Below the pieces are notes generated by a model. That model did not search any database. It saw nothing but the letters and a program-made list of their open reading frames with translations, and was not told where the DNA came from. A stretch of DNA of 64,000 nucleotides from Rothia dentocariosa ATCC 17931 (GTDB lineage Bacteria; Actinomycetota; Actinomycetes; Actinomycetales; Micrococcaceae), in the NCBI RefSeq assembly GCF_000164695.2, contig NC_014643.1, forward strand, positions 310,001-374,000, read 5' to 3'. Positions within the stretch are counted from its first letter, which is position 1, and each line of letters begins with the position of its first letter. This document shows positions 1-10,336 of this stretch, in pieces. A program made the position numbers and the translations under genes.

Positions 1-347
1 ATGTCGCCCTGAGAGAGCCTGTTCGGAGCGATAATGTAGCGCTTAGAACCATCGAAGTAGTGCAGAAGTGCGATGCGTGCGGTACGGTTTGGATCGTACT
101 CGATGTGCGCAACGCGTGCATTCACACCGTCTTTATCGTGACGGCGGAAGTCGATCAGACGGTACTGACGCTTGTGTCCGCCACCCTTATGACGAGTGGT
201 GATACGACCGGTGTTGTTACGGCCGCCGGTCTTGTGAAGCGGACGAAGCAGGGACTTTTCCGGGGTGGAGCGGGTGATTTCAACGAAATCAGCAACGCTC
301 GAACCGCGGCGACCCGGGGTCGTCGGCTTATACTTACGAATACCCAT
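1..347 (-). CDS. rplB: 50S ribosomal protein L2, N-terminal part
   Basis: This is the first 115 or so residues of L2, a core large-subunit protein that binds 23S rRNA near the peptidyl transferase centre. The translation opens [12 protein letters not shown] and continues through [21 protein letters not shown], which is diagnostic of L2. The ATG lies at 345-347. The gene runs off the left edge of the window, so the C-terminal two thirds are not visible. It follows rplW by 42 bp and is the last visible gene of the S10 operon (rpsJ-rplC-rplD-rplW-rplB), the standard bacterial order. Nothing is unusual in the visible part. Confidence 0.95.
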   Translation of the reverse strand, partial: MGIRKYKPTTPGRRGSSVADFVEITRSTPEKSLLRPLHKTGGRNNTGRITTRHKGGGHKRQYRLIDFRRHDKDGVNARVAHIEYDPNRTARIALLHYFDGSKRYIIAPNRLSQGD

Positions 348-389
348 GTGAGATATTTCTTTCCTTCGTTAAAGTGGTCTCCGCAAGCC

Positions 390-692
390 TTATGCCTGCG
401 GACCGCCGAAGATGTCGATACGGCCTTCCTTGAGGGTCACGATAGCACGCTTGGTGTCCTTACGAGAGCCCCATCCGAAACGGGTGCGCTTCCGCTTGCC
501 CTTACGGTTCATAGTATTGATGGAAGCAACCTTGACGTCCCAGATTGTTTCGATAGCCTGCTTGATTTCAAGCTTGTTTGAGTCCGGAGCGACCTCGAAA
601 GTGTATTTGTCTTCGTCGATCTGTCCATAGCTCTTTTCAGAAACAACAGGAGCGATAATTACGTCGTACACAGACTTGGTGGAAACGCTCAT
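390..692 (-). CDS. rplW: 50S ribosomal protein L23
   Basis: L23 is a 100-residue large-subunit protein that sits at the polypeptide exit tunnel and docks trigger factor and SRP. Its length is normal. The sequence shows the typical [10 protein letters not shown] opening, [19 protein letters not shown], and the basic [13 protein letters not shown] loop. Its ATG overlaps the rplD stop codon by one base (TAATG at 690-694), which implies translational coupling inside the S10 operon. Confidence 0.96.
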   Translation of the reverse strand: MSVSTKSVYDVIIAPVVSEKSYGQIDEDKYTFEVAPDSNKLEIKQAIETIWDVKVASINTMNRKGKRKRTRFGWGSRKDTKRAIVTLKEGRIDIFGGPQA

Positions 693-1309
693 TACTTAGC
701 GCCCTCCTTCTTCTGATTAGCAGCTACGAACGCGTCGTATGCCGCCTTGGTGAAGACTACATCATCCGAAACCAGCACATCGTAGGTGTTGAGCTGATCT
801 GCGTAGAGCACGTGAACTTTCTGCAGGTTACGTGCGGACAGTGCCAGCACATCCTCTGCACGATCGATAACGAACAGAACATTCTTGCGATCGGTAAGCT
901 CTGCGAATGCAGCCTTAGCAGCCTTAGTCGAGGGAGTCTCACCAGAGATGAAGTTCTCCACCACGTGGATGCGGTCGTGACGAGCGCGGTCAGAGAGAGC
1001 GCCACGCAGTGCTGCGGCGATCATCTTCTTGGGGGTGCGCTGTGCGTAGTTACGCGGGGTCGGACCGTGCACCACGCCACCACCGGTCATATGCGGTGCG
1101 CGGATGGAGCCCTGACGCGCATTACCGGTACCCTTCTGCTTGAAGGGCTTACGGCCTGCACCGGAAACTTCACCACGGTTCTTGGTCTTGTGGGTACCCT
1201 GACGTGCGGCAGCAAGCTGTGCAACGACAACCTGGTGCAGCAGGGGTACGGATGCCTGCGCGTCGAAAATCTCTGCGGGCAGATCTACCTTAAGGGTTTT
1301 GACAGCCAT
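692..1309 (-). CDS. rplD: 50S ribosomal protein L4
   Basis: L4 is a 205-residue large-subunit protein that lines the exit tunnel. In E. coli it is also the autoregulator of the S10 operon; whether it regulates this operon is unknown. The conserved [20 protein letters not shown] region and [17 protein letters not shown] are visible and form the extended loop that reaches into the ribosome core. Length is normal. The gene starts 6 bp after rplC ends and overlaps rplW by one base. Confidence 0.96.
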   Translation of the reverse strand: MAVKTLKVDLPAEIFDAQASVPLLHQVVVAQLAAARQGTHKTKNRGEVSGAGRKPFKQKGTGNARQGSIRAPHMTGGGVVHGPTPRNYAQRTPKKMIAAALRGALSDRARHDRIHVVENFISGETPSTKAAKAAFAELTDRKNVLFVIDRAEDVLALSARNLQKVHVLYADQLNTYDVLVSDDVVFTKAAYDAFVAANQKKEGAK

Positions 1310-1315
1310 GATGTA

Positions 1316-1972
1316 CTAGGCTCCCTTCACAGCGGTACGAACCAGAACAACGCCGCCCTTAGGACCGGGGATTGCACCCTTGATCAGCAGGACATTGTTC
1401 TCTGCGTCCACACCCTGGATAGTCAGGTTCAAAGTGGTGTGACGAGCTGCGCCCATACGGCCAGCCATGCGCATACCCTTGAACACGCGTGCGGGATAGG
1501 ATGCACCACCAATGGAACCGGGCTTACGGTGGTTCTTGTGCTGACCGTGCGATGCGCCAACACCCTTGAAGCCGTGACGCTTCATAACACCTGCGAAACC
1601 CTTACCCTTGGTCTTGCCAACGACGTCTACCTTCTGACCGGGCTCGAACATCTCAACGGTCAATTCCTGACCGAGGGAATACTCAGCAGCGTCTGCGGTG
1701 CGCAGTTCGACGAGGTGACGACGGGGAGTAACACCGGCCTTCTCGAAGTGACCAGCCAGAGGCTTGGTAACCTTGCGAGAATCGATGGAACCGAAACCAA
1801 TCTGCACAGCGTGGTAGCCGTCAGTTTCCTGGTTACGGATCTGAGTAATAACGTTAGAATCGGCCTTGACGACGGTCACCGGCACAACTTTGCCGTCCTC
1901 GTCCCAGACCTGAGTCATGCCAAGTTTAGTACCCAGCAGACCCTTCACCTGGCGCTCGAATTTGTTAGTCAT
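1316..1972 (-). CDS. rplC: 50S ribosomal protein L3
   Basis: L3 is a 218-residue large-subunit protein whose loop approaches the peptidyl transferase centre. The opening [20 protein letters not shown] and the [15 protein letters not shown] loop, which carries the glutamine methylated in other bacteria, identify it. The start is ATG at 1970-1972 and only 13 bp separate it from the rpsJ stop, so it is the second gene of the S10 operon. Confidence 0.96.
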   Translation of the reverse strand: MTNKFERQVKGLLGTKLGMTQVWDEDGKVVPVTVVKADSNVITQIRNQETDGYHAVQIGFGSIDSRKVTKPLAGHFEKAGVTPRRHLVELRTADAAEYSLGQELTVEMFEPGQKVDVVGKTKGKGFAGVMKRHGFKGVGASHGQHKNHRKPGSIGGASYPARVFKGMRMAGRMGAARHTTLNLTIQGVDAENNVLLIKGAIPGPKGGVVLVRTAVKGA

Positions 1973-1985
1973 GAGATGCGATCCT

Positions 1986-2294
1986 CTACAGCTTGATCTC
2001 GATGTTCACGTCTGCCGGCAGGTCAAGACGCATGAGGGCATCAACAGCCTTAGGGGTCGGATCAACAACGTCGATCAGACGCTTGTGCGTACGCATCTCG
2101 AAGTGCTCGCGGCTGTCCTTGTACTTATGGGGAGAACGAATAACGCAGTATACGTTCTTCTCGGTCGGCAACGGCACGGGGCCAACTACAGTTGCGCCTG
2201 CACCCTTTACCGTTTCGACGATTTTCCGTGCCGAAGAATCAATGACCTCGTGATCATAGGACTTCAGACGGATGCGGATTTTCTGTCCCGCCAT
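1986..2294 (-). CDS. rpsJ: 30S ribosomal protein S10 (NusE)
   Basis: S10 is a 102-residue small-subunit protein that also acts as NusE, linking NusG to the ribosome and taking part in antitermination. I chose the ATG at 2292-2294, giving [20 protein letters not shown], the universal S10 start. The same frame stays open for about 49 more codons upstream, but that stretch does not resemble S10. The C-terminus [14 protein letters not shown] is typical. It is the first gene of the S10 operon, and its promoter must lie in the roughly 600 bp to its right. Confidence 0.96.
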   Translation of the reverse strand: MAGQKIRIRLKSYDHEVIDSSARKIVETVKGAGATVVGPVPLPTEKNVYCVIRSPHKYKDSREHFEMRTHKRLIDVVDPTPKAVDALMRLDLPADVNIEIKL

Positions 2295-2895
2295 CTGTCG
2301 GACTCTCTTTCTTGATGTATTCCCTGTATCGGAGCTTGTGCCCCTTATCATGGCGCTTAAGGAACGTGATATATTCATCACGTGCGCCGCCCACCACGGA
2401 CTGAATCCGGTAAAACCGGGTTCCTCACCCCGCATGGGCACCGACCCCCGAACTCGGGCGTGTCGCCTGCCGTAAGACAGACTCGTCCCTTCATTCCTCG
2501 GACCGGGTCATATGTGGGCTTATCTAGAACAGATAAACGCTTTTACAACGTCGTCCATTCTCTCAAAACTCACCATCTCACGCAAGCAGATTCAAAGGTT
2601 GTTGTTAAAAACACAATTACTGGCAAGGATACACGCCTTTGCTTCGCAGTCCTGCCTGACTCTCATGCTGAGGTTCATTATTTTATTTTTTCATATCGTT
2701 TGAGTGTCCAGAGAATTTATCAAGAGGAAATCTCGAAAACCAGAATTACTCCTTAAAAATGCGGTTATTTCGCATTCAGGATTCTCTCATTCTTTTTCCA
2801 GAAACCTCTATGCCGAATAAAGCATCAAATCAAAGAATCTATGCTCCGCATTCGTCTATGGTGAAAATAGGTAAATCATCAAAGGAGTAAATATC
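2295..2895. other. Divergent intergenic region, S10 operon leader and membrane-protein promoter region
   Basis: This 601-bp region lies between divergent genes and shows no convincing coding sequence. It holds several inverted repeats. CCGGTAAAACCGG at 2407-2419, extended to 8 pairs with one wobble, falls in the presumed S10 5' untranslated leader. TTATCT/AGATAA arms lie at 2520-2536. ATGCG/CGCAT arms lie at 2759-2775. On the minus strand, TTGTAA followed 16 bp later by TAGATA near the 2520-2536 repeat is a possible S10 promoter, only weakly matched. The right end carries a strong ribosome binding site, AAAGGAGT, at about 2880 for the 2896 gene. Confidence 0.5.
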
Positions 2896-5800
2896 ATGTC
2901 TACCCCCAACCACGAATTCCCCTCTGGTGCTCAGCCGCAGGGTTCAGGGCAGTCTCCTCAGACACCAGCCGGGTATTCATGCCCTCAGGCACAGATGCCT
3001 TGGCAGGGCCAAAACCCACAAACAACGTGGTATTCTGATCCGTCACAGGCAACGATGCAGGCTCCCCAGCAGACCACCCGTTCTTTGACACGCCGCCGTG
3101 CCGAAGACCTTTTCCTTAATGTTCTGCTTTACTTGGGCTCATTGCTCCTCATCGGTTCTGCGGCGCTGTTCATCACTTCGATCACCTCGCAGGATAGGAC
3201 CAGCGTTATTCTTCGTGTAGCTGGTCTAGGATTAGGTAGTTTACTTTTCTACAGCGCAGGTCTTATTACCTACAAAACTGTGGCACGTTTGCGCATTGCA
3301 TCCTACTCATTCACCGCCACCGGTTTAGCACTTTTACCCCTTACCGGTATTGCAACCTATGTTCTGGGGCTTTGGAATGACGGAAGCCTCATCTGGCTGC
3401 TGGTCTCACTCGTTGGCACAGCTGCGATTATTCTGGCCTGCTCTTTTATGCGCAACAGGGTGATGGCTTATGTTCTTATTTCATTCTTCGTCTCGGATGC
3501 GCTTGCCGCCACGAACGTGGCTGCTCTCCCCTTTGTGTGGTACTTCGTCGCGCTCACAGTGCTCGCCATTATCCTGGGCCTGCTCATACGCCTGAATTCG
3601 CGCCTTGTACCTACTGGTTTGCGTGAGGGTCTTTTAGAATCCTCTCGTATTTTCGTTCCCGTCACAGCGATCGTAGTGCTCTTCTTTATACCGCAGATGA
3701 GTAGCTCTGATATGGGCATAGTCTTCTCCGTTATGTCGGCTCATGCTTTCGTCTTTACCGCTCTGGAACGCAAGCTTGACTACTACATTCAGGCTCGCCT
3801 CTACCCATTCATCGCCCTGATCAGTTTCGGCTGGGGCTTAGAGAGGCCTATTACCGTCACAATAGTCCTCATGGGCCTATATGCGCTGCACCTTCTCGCA
3901 GTCTTGGTAGGGTACCCCCTTATGCAGCGTGAAATGAAGGCGAATCTACCTAAGCATCCCATCATGCGCTGGGATGTTCGGATTGATACCTATATAAGCA
4001 TTATTTTTGCTGCATTCGTCACTTTTATCGAAATGCCACATGCACTTCTGACCAATATAGATTCTTTCCCAACTGGGCTAGAATTTATGCTGCTTGTACA
4101 TCTAGACGGTGTTACCTTTCCGCGTGCATGGGTATTTGCTGTGCTCTGCGTGGGTATTATTGTTGCCTACCGCAAATATCTTCTTGCTCAGGAGTACGTA
4201 TACCTGATCACTGGAATAAGCAGTGGGTTAAGCCTGATTTTGCTAGGCCAGCACGAATCCGCTTTCTACCTGTACTTCGTAACAGCGGGCATTCTCATGC
4301 TTACCGCCCGCAAGCTTCAGCTGCCTCAGCTCCTTGTATCGAGTACAACGAAGATATTCCTCTTCCTAGGTACCATGCACCTGCTCTTTACGCTTCAGCT
4401 CGGATGGGGCGTACGAGGTATCCTCCTAGCAGGTGCTCTCACCATTACCGCTCTTGGGTTGTTCGCCGCGCTCCGTTACGAGATGCTGCCCCAGAAACGT
4501 TCTCTGACGGCCTTCTGGGAAATTCTGGTGTACCTTGTCATGGCAGTTGTATTCTTTCTGCTGCGTTCGATCTTCACGTGGACTCCCCGCGAGATTGTTG
4601 ACCCAACCCTTGATACCTCGCTCTATGTTGTCGCTCTTCTCGCGGTTCTGGCTCTTGGCTTCTTGACGCTCCGAGCATCGAGTGCGTATAAAGATCAAAA
4701 GATTGTGCCTCTCATCTGCATCTATCTCACGTTATGCGGTTTAGGCATTGCAGCAACATCGATGAACTACCTCTTCCCCGCTGGGGATTGGTGGGCAGTC
4801 GGGGTTCTGGTTCTGACCAGCATCTATATGTTTGGAATGTCTTACATTGTTCCTCAAGAAACCTCGGAACGTCATATTATGTTTATGACGTCTAGGTTCC
4901 CGATGCTGTGGTCAGTCATTGTGCTGTGGGCTTCCAATAGCATTGCCTCTGATCAAGTGTTCCTCACTGCCTCTGGGCTGCTCCTTATTCAAGGTTTACT
5001 GAGTGGAATTTTGTACATGACTCGCCGCCAGCCACGCGAACGGATCGTGTTCTACATTATCTTCTATACAGCGTGCCTACCCGGTTTCATCGCTCCCTTC
5101 GCGTACTCAGACAATGCTCTATTCACCGCCATCTTCTGTCCCCTTGCTGTTCTAGTGCTGTGGGGGCTCGGGGAGGCAGCAAACCTGGCTATGCTCCGAG
5201 TATGCGCCTCTATCGCGTTGCTTTTGACAGGTTATACCGTTACCAACCATATGCTGAACCTCAATCATGCACGGTTCTCTGAATATGTTATCTACCAGGG
5301 TCTTGCCGCTGCCCTATGCAGTGCAGTCCTCTACGGTCTAACAACTCTGCTGAAGCGCGAGATCCCCGGCAAGTATGATTCGCTTCAGCCTCTTAACGTG
5401 CAGTTGGAGAACTCAGCGAAAGTTATTCAGCTTCCGCTCCACGGGCCTGCCCGATCCTCGAAAAACTATTTGGTTTCTCAGCGCAATGACAGCACCCGAT
5501 TCTACGGTCCGCACAACACCTTTTTGATGGTTCCGGCGATCATAGCTATCGCCTTCTGGACTCTTGCTTCGATTGCTTCCGAAGATACGGTACAGAGCGC
5601 CCTGCTGTGGGGTCTTACAGCTTTGAGCTTTGCTTCCGTCAGCACTAAGCGCATGCTGCCAACAGCCATCGTTGCCGCGCCGGTGGCATTTACTACACGA
5701 ATTCTTCTGGATTTCTCGGTAACAGGGTTCTTCCAGAGCCTTTTGGAAGCTGCGATCCTCATTCTGCTTGCTGTCGTGGCTTCTAAGATACTCCGAAACC

Positions 5801-6333
5801 TCATCGAGAAACACCCCGCTCAGCAAGGTATCTCTGCGGCGTTGCTCTACACGGCTATAGGATTACAGGGGCTCCTCACCATCATGGCATGGGGCACTGG
5901 TTACCTTCAGCAAGGTGCGGTCATCATGCTCTTGGGCATTCTCCTGACTGCACTCGTCAGCGTTGTTCTTGACCGTATCTGGGTATTTGTCAGCGCGGCT
6001 CTCGTTACGGTAGATCTTGCGCTTCTGCTCAACGGGCTCAACCCGCTCACGCTCATGATTATCTCGGTACTTCTCATTGCTGGTGTTGTGTGGCGTTTGC
6101 TGGCTCGCGATCAGGGGCCTTCAGCGGATAAACGGGCTCCCGCTCTTCCGCAGAACCCGTATCAGGGCGCGCCTGCCGGATTCGTTCCTCCGAATGGCGC
6201 ATCCGCACCTTACGGACAGGCACCATGGGCAGGGCAGCAACCTTACCAAGGCTATAACCAGCCCAATGGTCAGGCACAGTATCCTGGATACTCACAACAG
6301 CACAACAACCCGAACGGAAATAGTCAAGCCTAG
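2896..6333 (+). CDS. Very large polytopic membrane protein, function unknown
   Basis: This 1145-residue protein has three visible parts. Residues 1 to about 65 are a soluble Pro/Gln/Ser-rich head ending in a basic SLTRRRAEDLF stretch. The middle, roughly residues 70-1065, is almost continuous hydrophobic sequence with well over twenty possible membrane segments and short loops. The last 75 residues are again soluble and rich in Pro, Gln, Gly, Tyr and Asn, with NPYQGAP and YGQAPWAGQQPYQG repeats. No transporter, enzyme or kinase motif is evident. The layout resembles actinobacterial proteins annotated as SCO7613 C-terminal-domain membrane proteins, but that is from memory and unverified. The start is an ATG preceded by AAAGGAGT. 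It stands alone between two ribosomal operons and ends at a strong terminator. It is certainly a gene; its function is unknown. Confidence 0.85.
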   Translation: MSTPNHEFPSGAQPQGSGQSPQTPAGYSCPQAQMPWQGQNPQTTWYSDPSQATMQAPQQTTRSLTRRRAEDLFLNVLLYLGSLLLIGSAALFITSITSQDRTSVILRVAGLGLGSLLFYSAGLITYKTVARLRIASYSFTATGLALLPLTGIATYVLGLWNDGSLIWLLVSLVGTAAIILACSFMRNRVMAYVLISFFVSDALAATNVAALPFVWYFVALTVLAIILGLLIRLNSRLVPTGLREGLLESSRIFVPVTAIVVLFFIPQMSSSDMGIVFSVMSAHAFVFTALERKLDYYIQARLYPFIALISFGWGLERPITVTIVLMGLYALHLLAVLVGYPLMQREMKANLPKHPIMRWDVRIDTYISIIFAAFVTFIEMPHALLTNIDSFPTGLEFMLLVHLDGVTFPRAWVFAVLCVGIIVAYRKYLLAQEYVYLITGISSGLSLILLGQHESAFYLYFVTAGILMLTARKLQLPQLLVSSTTKIFLFLGTMHLLFTLQLGWGVRGILLAGALTITALGLFAALRYEMLPQKRSLTAFWEILVYLVMAVVFFLLRSIFTWTPREIVDPTLDTSLYVVALLAVLALGFLTLRASSAYKDQKIVPLICIYLTLCGLGIAATSMNYLFPAGDWWAVGVLVLTSIYMFGMSYIVPQETSERHIMFMTSRFPMLWSVIVLWASNSIASDQVFLTASGLLLIQGLLSGILYMTRRQPRERIVFYIIFYTACLPGFIAPFAYSDNALFTAIFCPLAVLVLWGLGEAANLAMLRVCASIALLLTGYTVTNHMLNLNHARFSEYVIYQGLAAALCSAVLYGLTTLLKREIPGKYDSLQPLNVQLENSAKVIQLPLHGPARSSKNYLVSQRNDSTRFYGPHNTFLMVPAIIAIAFWTLASIASEDTVQSALLWGLTALSFASVSTKRMLPTAIVAAPVAFTTRILLDFSVTGFFQSLLEAAILILLAVVASKILRNLIEKHPAQQGISAALLYTAIGLQGLLTIMAWGTGYLQQGAVIMLLGILLTALVSVVLDRIWVFVSAALVTVDLALLLNGLNPLTLMIISVLLIAGVVWRLLARDQGPSADKRAPALPQNPYQGAPAGFVPPNGASAPYGQAPWAGQQPYQGYNQPNGQAQYPGYSQQHNNPNGNSQA

Positions 6334-6360
6334 AATATTACAGATGTTCTAGCTCCTACA

Positions 6361-6424
6361 AAAGAGCCTTGATGGTGAACAAAGCATTGGAAACTTTGCT
6401 TCATTCACTATCAAGGCTCTTTTT
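6361..6424 (+). terminator. Rho-independent terminator of the large membrane-protein gene
   Basis: A 19-bp stem with one G-T pair (6361-6379 with 6404-6422) is extended by inner CAAAG/CTTTG arms and ends in a run of five T residues. It begins 27 bp after the stop codon at 6333. It is the natural 3' end of the plus-strand gene. Confidence 0.85.
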
Positions 6425-6475
6425 ATGGAGAAGATAAGGTGAAGTAATGCAATCCCGGACTATTTACCCCGTTGC

Positions 6476-6597
6476 CTTTTAGCGTGTTCTAGAAAAGCCT
6501 GCCCAAGCAGGACACGCTAAAAGAAGGTGCCCAATCCACCCCGGCACGCCCTCCCCCAGCCGTGCTTATGGTTAGGGGAATGCCACCGGGGCTAGAT
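6476..6597. other. Two compound hairpins between convergent genes
   Basis: The first element has perfect 12-bp arms, CTTTTAGCGTGT (6476-6487) and ACACGCTAAAAG (6512-6523), enclosing a second hairpin CCTGC-CCAA-GCAGG (6498-6511) placed hard against the right arm, so a 10-nt bulge remains on the left. The second element (6539-6591) pairs CCCCGGCA with TGCC-ACC-GGGG and an inner TCCCC with GGGGA. An alternative GCACG/CGTGC hairpin there exposes a C-rich loop on the plus strand. No gene lies here. It could be 3' untranslated structure of tuf on the minus strand or a small RNA. Confidence 0.5.
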
Positions 6598-6652
6598 ACC
6601 AAACACAAACTATCGCTCATAGAAGCACCTCTCCCCAAAGGCTGTGAAACGT

Positions 6653-6686
6653 AGAAGTCCCCCTGCAATGATGCAGGGGGACTTCT
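6653..6686 (-). terminator. Terminator hairpin downstream of tuf
   Basis: A perfect 15-bp stem, AGAAGTCCCCCTGCA (6653-6667) and its complement (6672-6686), encloses a 4-nt loop. It sits 67 bp beyond the tuf stop codon. It is followed on the minus strand by only a weak U-tract (ACGTTTC), so it may also stabilise the mRNA 3' end. Confidence 0.7.
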
Positions 6687-6753
6687 AAAATCGCTAGCGT
6701 TGAAAGATCAAACTGTTCAACGCATCATCAGCGAATTGTCGTTGCTACGGCAA

Positions 6754-7944
6754 TTACTTGATGATCTTGGTAACGCGACCCGAACCAACGGTGCGGCCAC
6801 CCTCACGGATAGCGAAGCCGAGGCCCTCTTCCATAGCGATAGGCTGGATCAGCTCAACGCTCATCTCGGTGTTGTCACCGGGCATAACCATTTCGGTGCC
6901 TTCGGGGAGCTTGATAACACCGGTCACGTCAGTGGTACGGAAGTAGAACTGAGGACGGTAGTTCGAGTAGAAGGGGTTGTGACGACCGCCCTCATCCTTG
7001 GAGAGGATGTAGACGTTTGCCTCGAACTCGGTGTGAGGGGTGATGGAACCCGGCTCCACAACAACCTGACCACGCTCAACGTCGTCACGCTTGAGACCAC
7101 GCAGAAGCAGACCACAGTTCTCGCCTGCCCATGCTTCGTCGAGCTGCTTGTGGAACATCTCGATACCGGTCACGGTGGTCTTCTGGATGGGGCGGATACC
7201 AACGATCTCAACCTCAGAGTTGATCTTCAGGGTACCGCGCTCTGCACGACCGGTCACAACGGTGCCGCGACCGGTAATGGTGAAGACGTCCTCAATGGGC
7301 ATAAGGAAGGGCTTGTCGGTCTCACGAACCGGATCCGGAATGTAGGTGTCAACTGCTTCCATGAGCTCCTCAACCTTAGCAACCCATTCGGGGTCACCTT
7401 CGAGAGCCTTCAGAGCGGACACGCGGATCACGGGAGCGTCATCACCGTCGAACTCCTGCGAGGAGAGGAGGTCACGAACCTCCATCTCGACGAGGTCGAG
7501 AAGCTCTTCGTCATCAACCATGTCAGCCTTGTTCAGTGCCACCAGCAGGGTGGGCACGCCAACCTGGCGAGCGAGCAGCACGTGCTCACGGGTCTGCGCC
7601 ATGGGACCGTCGGTAGCAGCAACCACGAGGATTGCGCCGTCCATCTGTGCAGCACCGGTAATCATGTTCTTGACGTAGTCAGCGTGACCGGGAGCGTCAA
7701 CGTGTGCGTAGTGACGCTTCTCAGTCTGGTACTCAATGTGAGCGATGTTAATGGTAATACCGCGCTGGCGCTCCTCAGGAGCGCTGTCGATCATACCGAA
7801 GTCGCGCTGTTCGTTCAGGTCCGGGTACTTGTCAGCCAGAACCTTGGAGATAGCAGCGGTCAGGGTGGTCTTACCGTGGTCAACGTGACCAATGGTACCG
7901 ACGTTAACGTGAGGCTTGGAGCGCTCGAACTTAGCCTTAGCCAA
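6754..7944 (-). CDS. tuf: Elongation factor Tu
   Basis: EF-Tu is the GTPase that delivers aminoacyl-tRNA to the ribosome. With the chosen start it has the standard 396 residues. Visible features are the P-loop GHVDHGKT near residue 20, the DAPGHADY switch region, the NKAD guanine specificity motif near residue 137, and the two beta-barrel domains. The start is a TTG at 7942-7944: the sequence reads AGGAGGAACACTCTTGGCTAAGG, and only this start gives the family N-terminus [16 protein letters not shown]. An in-frame ATG at 8001 would add 19 residues with no similarity to EF-Tu. It follows fusA with 205 bp between them, including a terminator-like hairpin. Confidence 0.96.
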   Translation of the reverse strand: MAKAKFERSKPHVNVGTIGHVDHGKTTLTAAISKVLADKYPDLNEQRDFGMIDSAPEERQRGITINIAHIEYQTEKRHYAHVDAPGHADYVKNMITGAAQMDGAILVVAATDGPMAQTREHVLLARQVGVPTLLVALNKADMVDDEELLDLVEMEVRDLLSSQEFDGDDAPVIRVSALKALEGDPEWVAKVEELMEAVDTYIPDPVRETDKPFLMPIEDVFTITGRGTVVTGRAERGTLKINSEVEIVGIRPIQKTTVTGIEMFHKQLDEAWAGENCGLLLRGLKRDDVERGQVVVEPGSITPHTEFEANVYILSKDEGGRHNPFYSNYRPQFYFRTTDVTGVIKLPEGTEMVMPGDNTEMSVELIQPIAMEEGLGFAIREGGRTVGSGRVTKIIK

Positions 7945-8025
7945 GAGTGTTCCTCCTAGAACGTATTGAAAACATGCACCCGGATCTTCGCTCCGGCGCA
8001 ACCCGCAAAAAACGGTCTAGCGTCT

Positions 8026-8062
8026 AGAATAGCGGATTACGCGGCAGAGATGAAACTGTCCA
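8026..8062 (-). promoter_or_regulatory. Possible tuf promoter
   Basis: On the minus strand a TGGACA (8057-8062) lies 17 bp upstream of TAATCC, and a better -10-like TATTCT (8026-8031) lies just downstream. A separate tuf promoter in the fusA-tuf gap is common in bacteria. The exact elements are uncertain. Confidence 0.35.
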
Positions 8063-8087
8063 TGCCTTCAATGGTGGATTTTTATTT

Positions 8088-8133
8088 AAAAATTTTAGTG
8101 AGGGGTCACGGGCTTCTCAACCCGCAACCCTCA
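8088..8133 (-). terminator. Intra-operon terminator or attenuator between fusA and tuf
   Basis: The arms TGAGGG/CCCTCA (8099-8104 with 8128-8133) and inner CGGG/CCCG form a hairpin that on the minus strand is followed by ACTAAAATTTTTAAA. It begins 16 bp after the fusA stop. It probably reduces read-through from str into tuf, consistent with tuf having its own promoter. Confidence 0.6.
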
Positions 8134-8149
8134 GAGAAGAGACGGGAAA

Positions 8150-10264
8150 TTACTCGCCGCGGCTCTTCTGAATGATCTCGTCAGCGACGTTCTTGGGAAC
8201 CTCGCCGTAGCTGTCGAATGCCATCGAGAACACTGCACGACCCTGGGTCTTACCACGCAGGTCGCCAATGTAACCGAACATCTCGGTCAACGGTACGAGA
8301 GCCTTGACGATCTTGACGCCGGATGCATCCTCCATGGAACGCACGTGACCACGACGAGAGTTTAGGTCGCCGATAACGTCGCCCATGTACTCCTCGGGGG
8401 TACGCACCTCAACGTCCATCAGTGGTTCCAGCAGAACAGGGTTAGCGCGCTTAGCACCTTCCTTGAAGACCATAGAACCAGCGATCTTGAACGCCATTTC
8501 AGAGGAGTCGACATCGTGGTAGGCACCGTCGATCAGGGTTGCTTTCACGCCGACCATCGGATAACCGGCCAGAACACCAAACTTCATAGCGTCCTGAATA
8601 CCAGCGTCGACAGAAGGAATGTACTCGCGAGGCACGCGACCACCGGTCACCTTATCCTCAAACTCGTACAGTTCCTCGCCATCCAGAGGCAGCGGCTCGA
8701 AGGAAACCTGCACCTTCGCGAACTGACCGGAACCACCGGTCTGCTTCTTGTGGGTGTAGTCGACCTTCTCAACGGTCTTCTTGATGGTCTCGCGATATGC
8801 AACCTGAGGCTTACCAACGTTAGCCTCAACCTTGAACTCACGCTTCATACGGTCAACGATGATGTCCAAGTGAAGCTCGCCCATACCACCGATTTCGGTC
8901 TGACCGGTCTCTTCGTTCAGCGACACGGTGAAGGTGGGGTCCTCAGCGGAGAGCTTCTGAATTGCGGTCGACATCTTCTCCTGGTCGCCCTTGGTCTTAG
9001 GCTCAATAGCCACGAAGATCACGGGAGCGGGGAAGGTCATCGTCTCAAGCACGATCGGGTTTGCAGGATCGCACAGAGTATCACCGGTAGTCGTATCCTT
9101 CAGACCGATCGCCGCATAAATGTGACCCGCGGTGATTTCGTCAACCGGGTTCTCCTTGTTGGACTGCATCTGGAAGAGCTTACCGAGACGCTCCTTCTTA
9201 CCCTTAGTCGAGTTAAGAACCTGCTGACCCTGAGCCGCGTGACCGGAGTACACACGGGTGTAGATGAGCTGACCGTAGAACGGGTGAGCTGCAACCTTGT
9301 AGGCCAGAGCCGCAAAAGGCTCATCCGAAGATGCCTTACGGGTAAGCTTCTCTTCCTCATTCGAGGGGCTAGAGCCCTCAACGTCGGGAACATCCAGCGG
9401 GGAAGGCAGGTAGTCGATCACAGCATCCAACATAGGCTGAACGCCACGGTTCTTGAATGCGGAACCGCAGAGCACGGGGAATGCCTCGCCGTTGATGGTC
9501 AGCTGGCGAATACCAGCCTTGAGCTCATCAATCGTGAGTTCTTCACCTTCGAGGTACTTCTCCATGAGTTCCTCGCTGGACTCGGCAACAGCCTCGATCA
9601 GCTCTGCGCGGTACTCTTCAGCCTTAGCCTGCAGGTCAGCGGGGATTTCTCGAGTTTCGTACTCTGCCCCCATGGTCACGTCGCCCTTAGAGTCGCCGGG
9701 CCATACGTATGCCTTCATTTCGAGTAGGTCAACCACGCCGACGAAATCGCTCTCAGCGCCGATAGGCAGCTGCATAACGAGCGGCTTAGCGCCCAGGCGA
9801 TCGACAATAGTCTGAACGGTGAAGTAGAAGTCCGCACCCATCTTGTCCATCTTGTTGACGAAGCAGATACGGGGGACATCGTACTTATCAGCCTGACGCC
9901 ACACGGTCTCAGACTGAGGCTCAACACCTTCCTTACCGTCAAACACCGCTACCGCGCCATCAAGCACGCGCAGCGAACGCTCCACCTCAACGGTGAAGTC
10001 AACGTGACCGGGGGTGTCAATAATATTGATCTGGTTGTCTTTCCAGAAGCAGGTGATAGCTGCGGAGGTAATGGTAATACCGCGCTCCTGCTCCTGAGCC
10101 ATCCAGTCCATAGTTGAAGCGCCATCGTGAGTCTCACCGATCTTGTGGTTAATACCGGTGTAGAACAGGATGCGCTCAGTAGTAGTGGTCTTACCGGCGT
10201 CAATGTGCGCCATAATACCGATGTTGCGGACCTTGTTCAGGTCAGTGTACACATCATGTGCCAC
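8150..10264 (-). CDS. fusA: Elongation factor G
   Basis: EF-G is the 704-residue translocase GTPase. The P-loop AHIDAGKT (residues 19-26), the DTPGHVDF switch and the [10 protein letters not shown] motif are visible, followed by domains II-V ending in RSRGE. Length is normal. It starts with GTG at 10262-10264 behind GGGAGAAAAAC. It is the third gene of the str operon, 72 bp after rpsG. A single full-length canonical EF-G is present in this window. Confidence 0.97.
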   Translation of the reverse strand: MAHDVYTDLNKVRNIGIMAHIDAGKTTTTERILFYTGINHKIGETHDGASTMDWMAQEQERGITITSAAITCFWKDNQINIIDTPGHVDFTVEVERSLRVLDGAVAVFDGKEGVEPQSETVWRQADKYDVPRICFVNKMDKMGADFYFTVQTIVDRLGAKPLVMQLPIGAESDFVGVVDLLEMKAYVWPGDSKGDVTMGAEYETREIPADLQAKAEEYRAELIEAVAESSEELMEKYLEGEELTIDELKAGIRQLTINGEAFPVLCGSAFKNRGVQPMLDAVIDYLPSPLDVPDVEGSSPSNEEEKLTRKASSDEPFAALAYKVAAHPFYGQLIYTRVYSGHAAQGQQVLNSTKGKKERLGKLFQMQSNKENPVDEITAGHIYAAIGLKDTTTGDTLCDPANPIVLETMTFPAPVIFVAIEPKTKGDQEKMSTAIQKLSAEDPTFTVSLNEETGQTEIGGMGELHLDIIVDRMKREFKVEANVGKPQVAYRETIKKTVEKVDYTHKKQTGGSGQFAKVQVSFEPLPLDGEELYEFEDKVTGGRVPREYIPSVDAGIQDAMKFGVLAGYPMVGVKATLIDGAYHDVDSSEMAFKIAGSMVFKEGAKRANPVLLEPLMDVEVRTPEEYMGDVIGDLNSRRGHVRSMEDASGVKIVKALVPLTEMFGYIGDLRGKTQGRAVFSMAFDSYGEVPKNVADEIIQKSRGE

Positions 10265-10336
10265 GTTTTTCTCCCTAAATGAGATACTCCGAAAGCCTGC
10301 CAGGCTCCATAACCTCGACAGGCTGTAAACGGAGAA

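Noticed and set aside
2512-2703. 63-codon open frame in the S10-membrane protein gap
   Set aside because: No ribosome binding site and no family features; the composition resembles AT-rich noncoding sequence.
6536-6600. 6C RNA of actinobacteria
   Set aside because: There is one C-rich loop but not the two hairpins with runs of six or more C residues that define the family.
7945-8001. N-terminal extension of EF-Tu from an upstream ATG
   Set aside because: The 19 extra residues have no EF-Tu similarity, and the AGGAGG ribosome binding site lies inside them, correctly spaced for the TTG.
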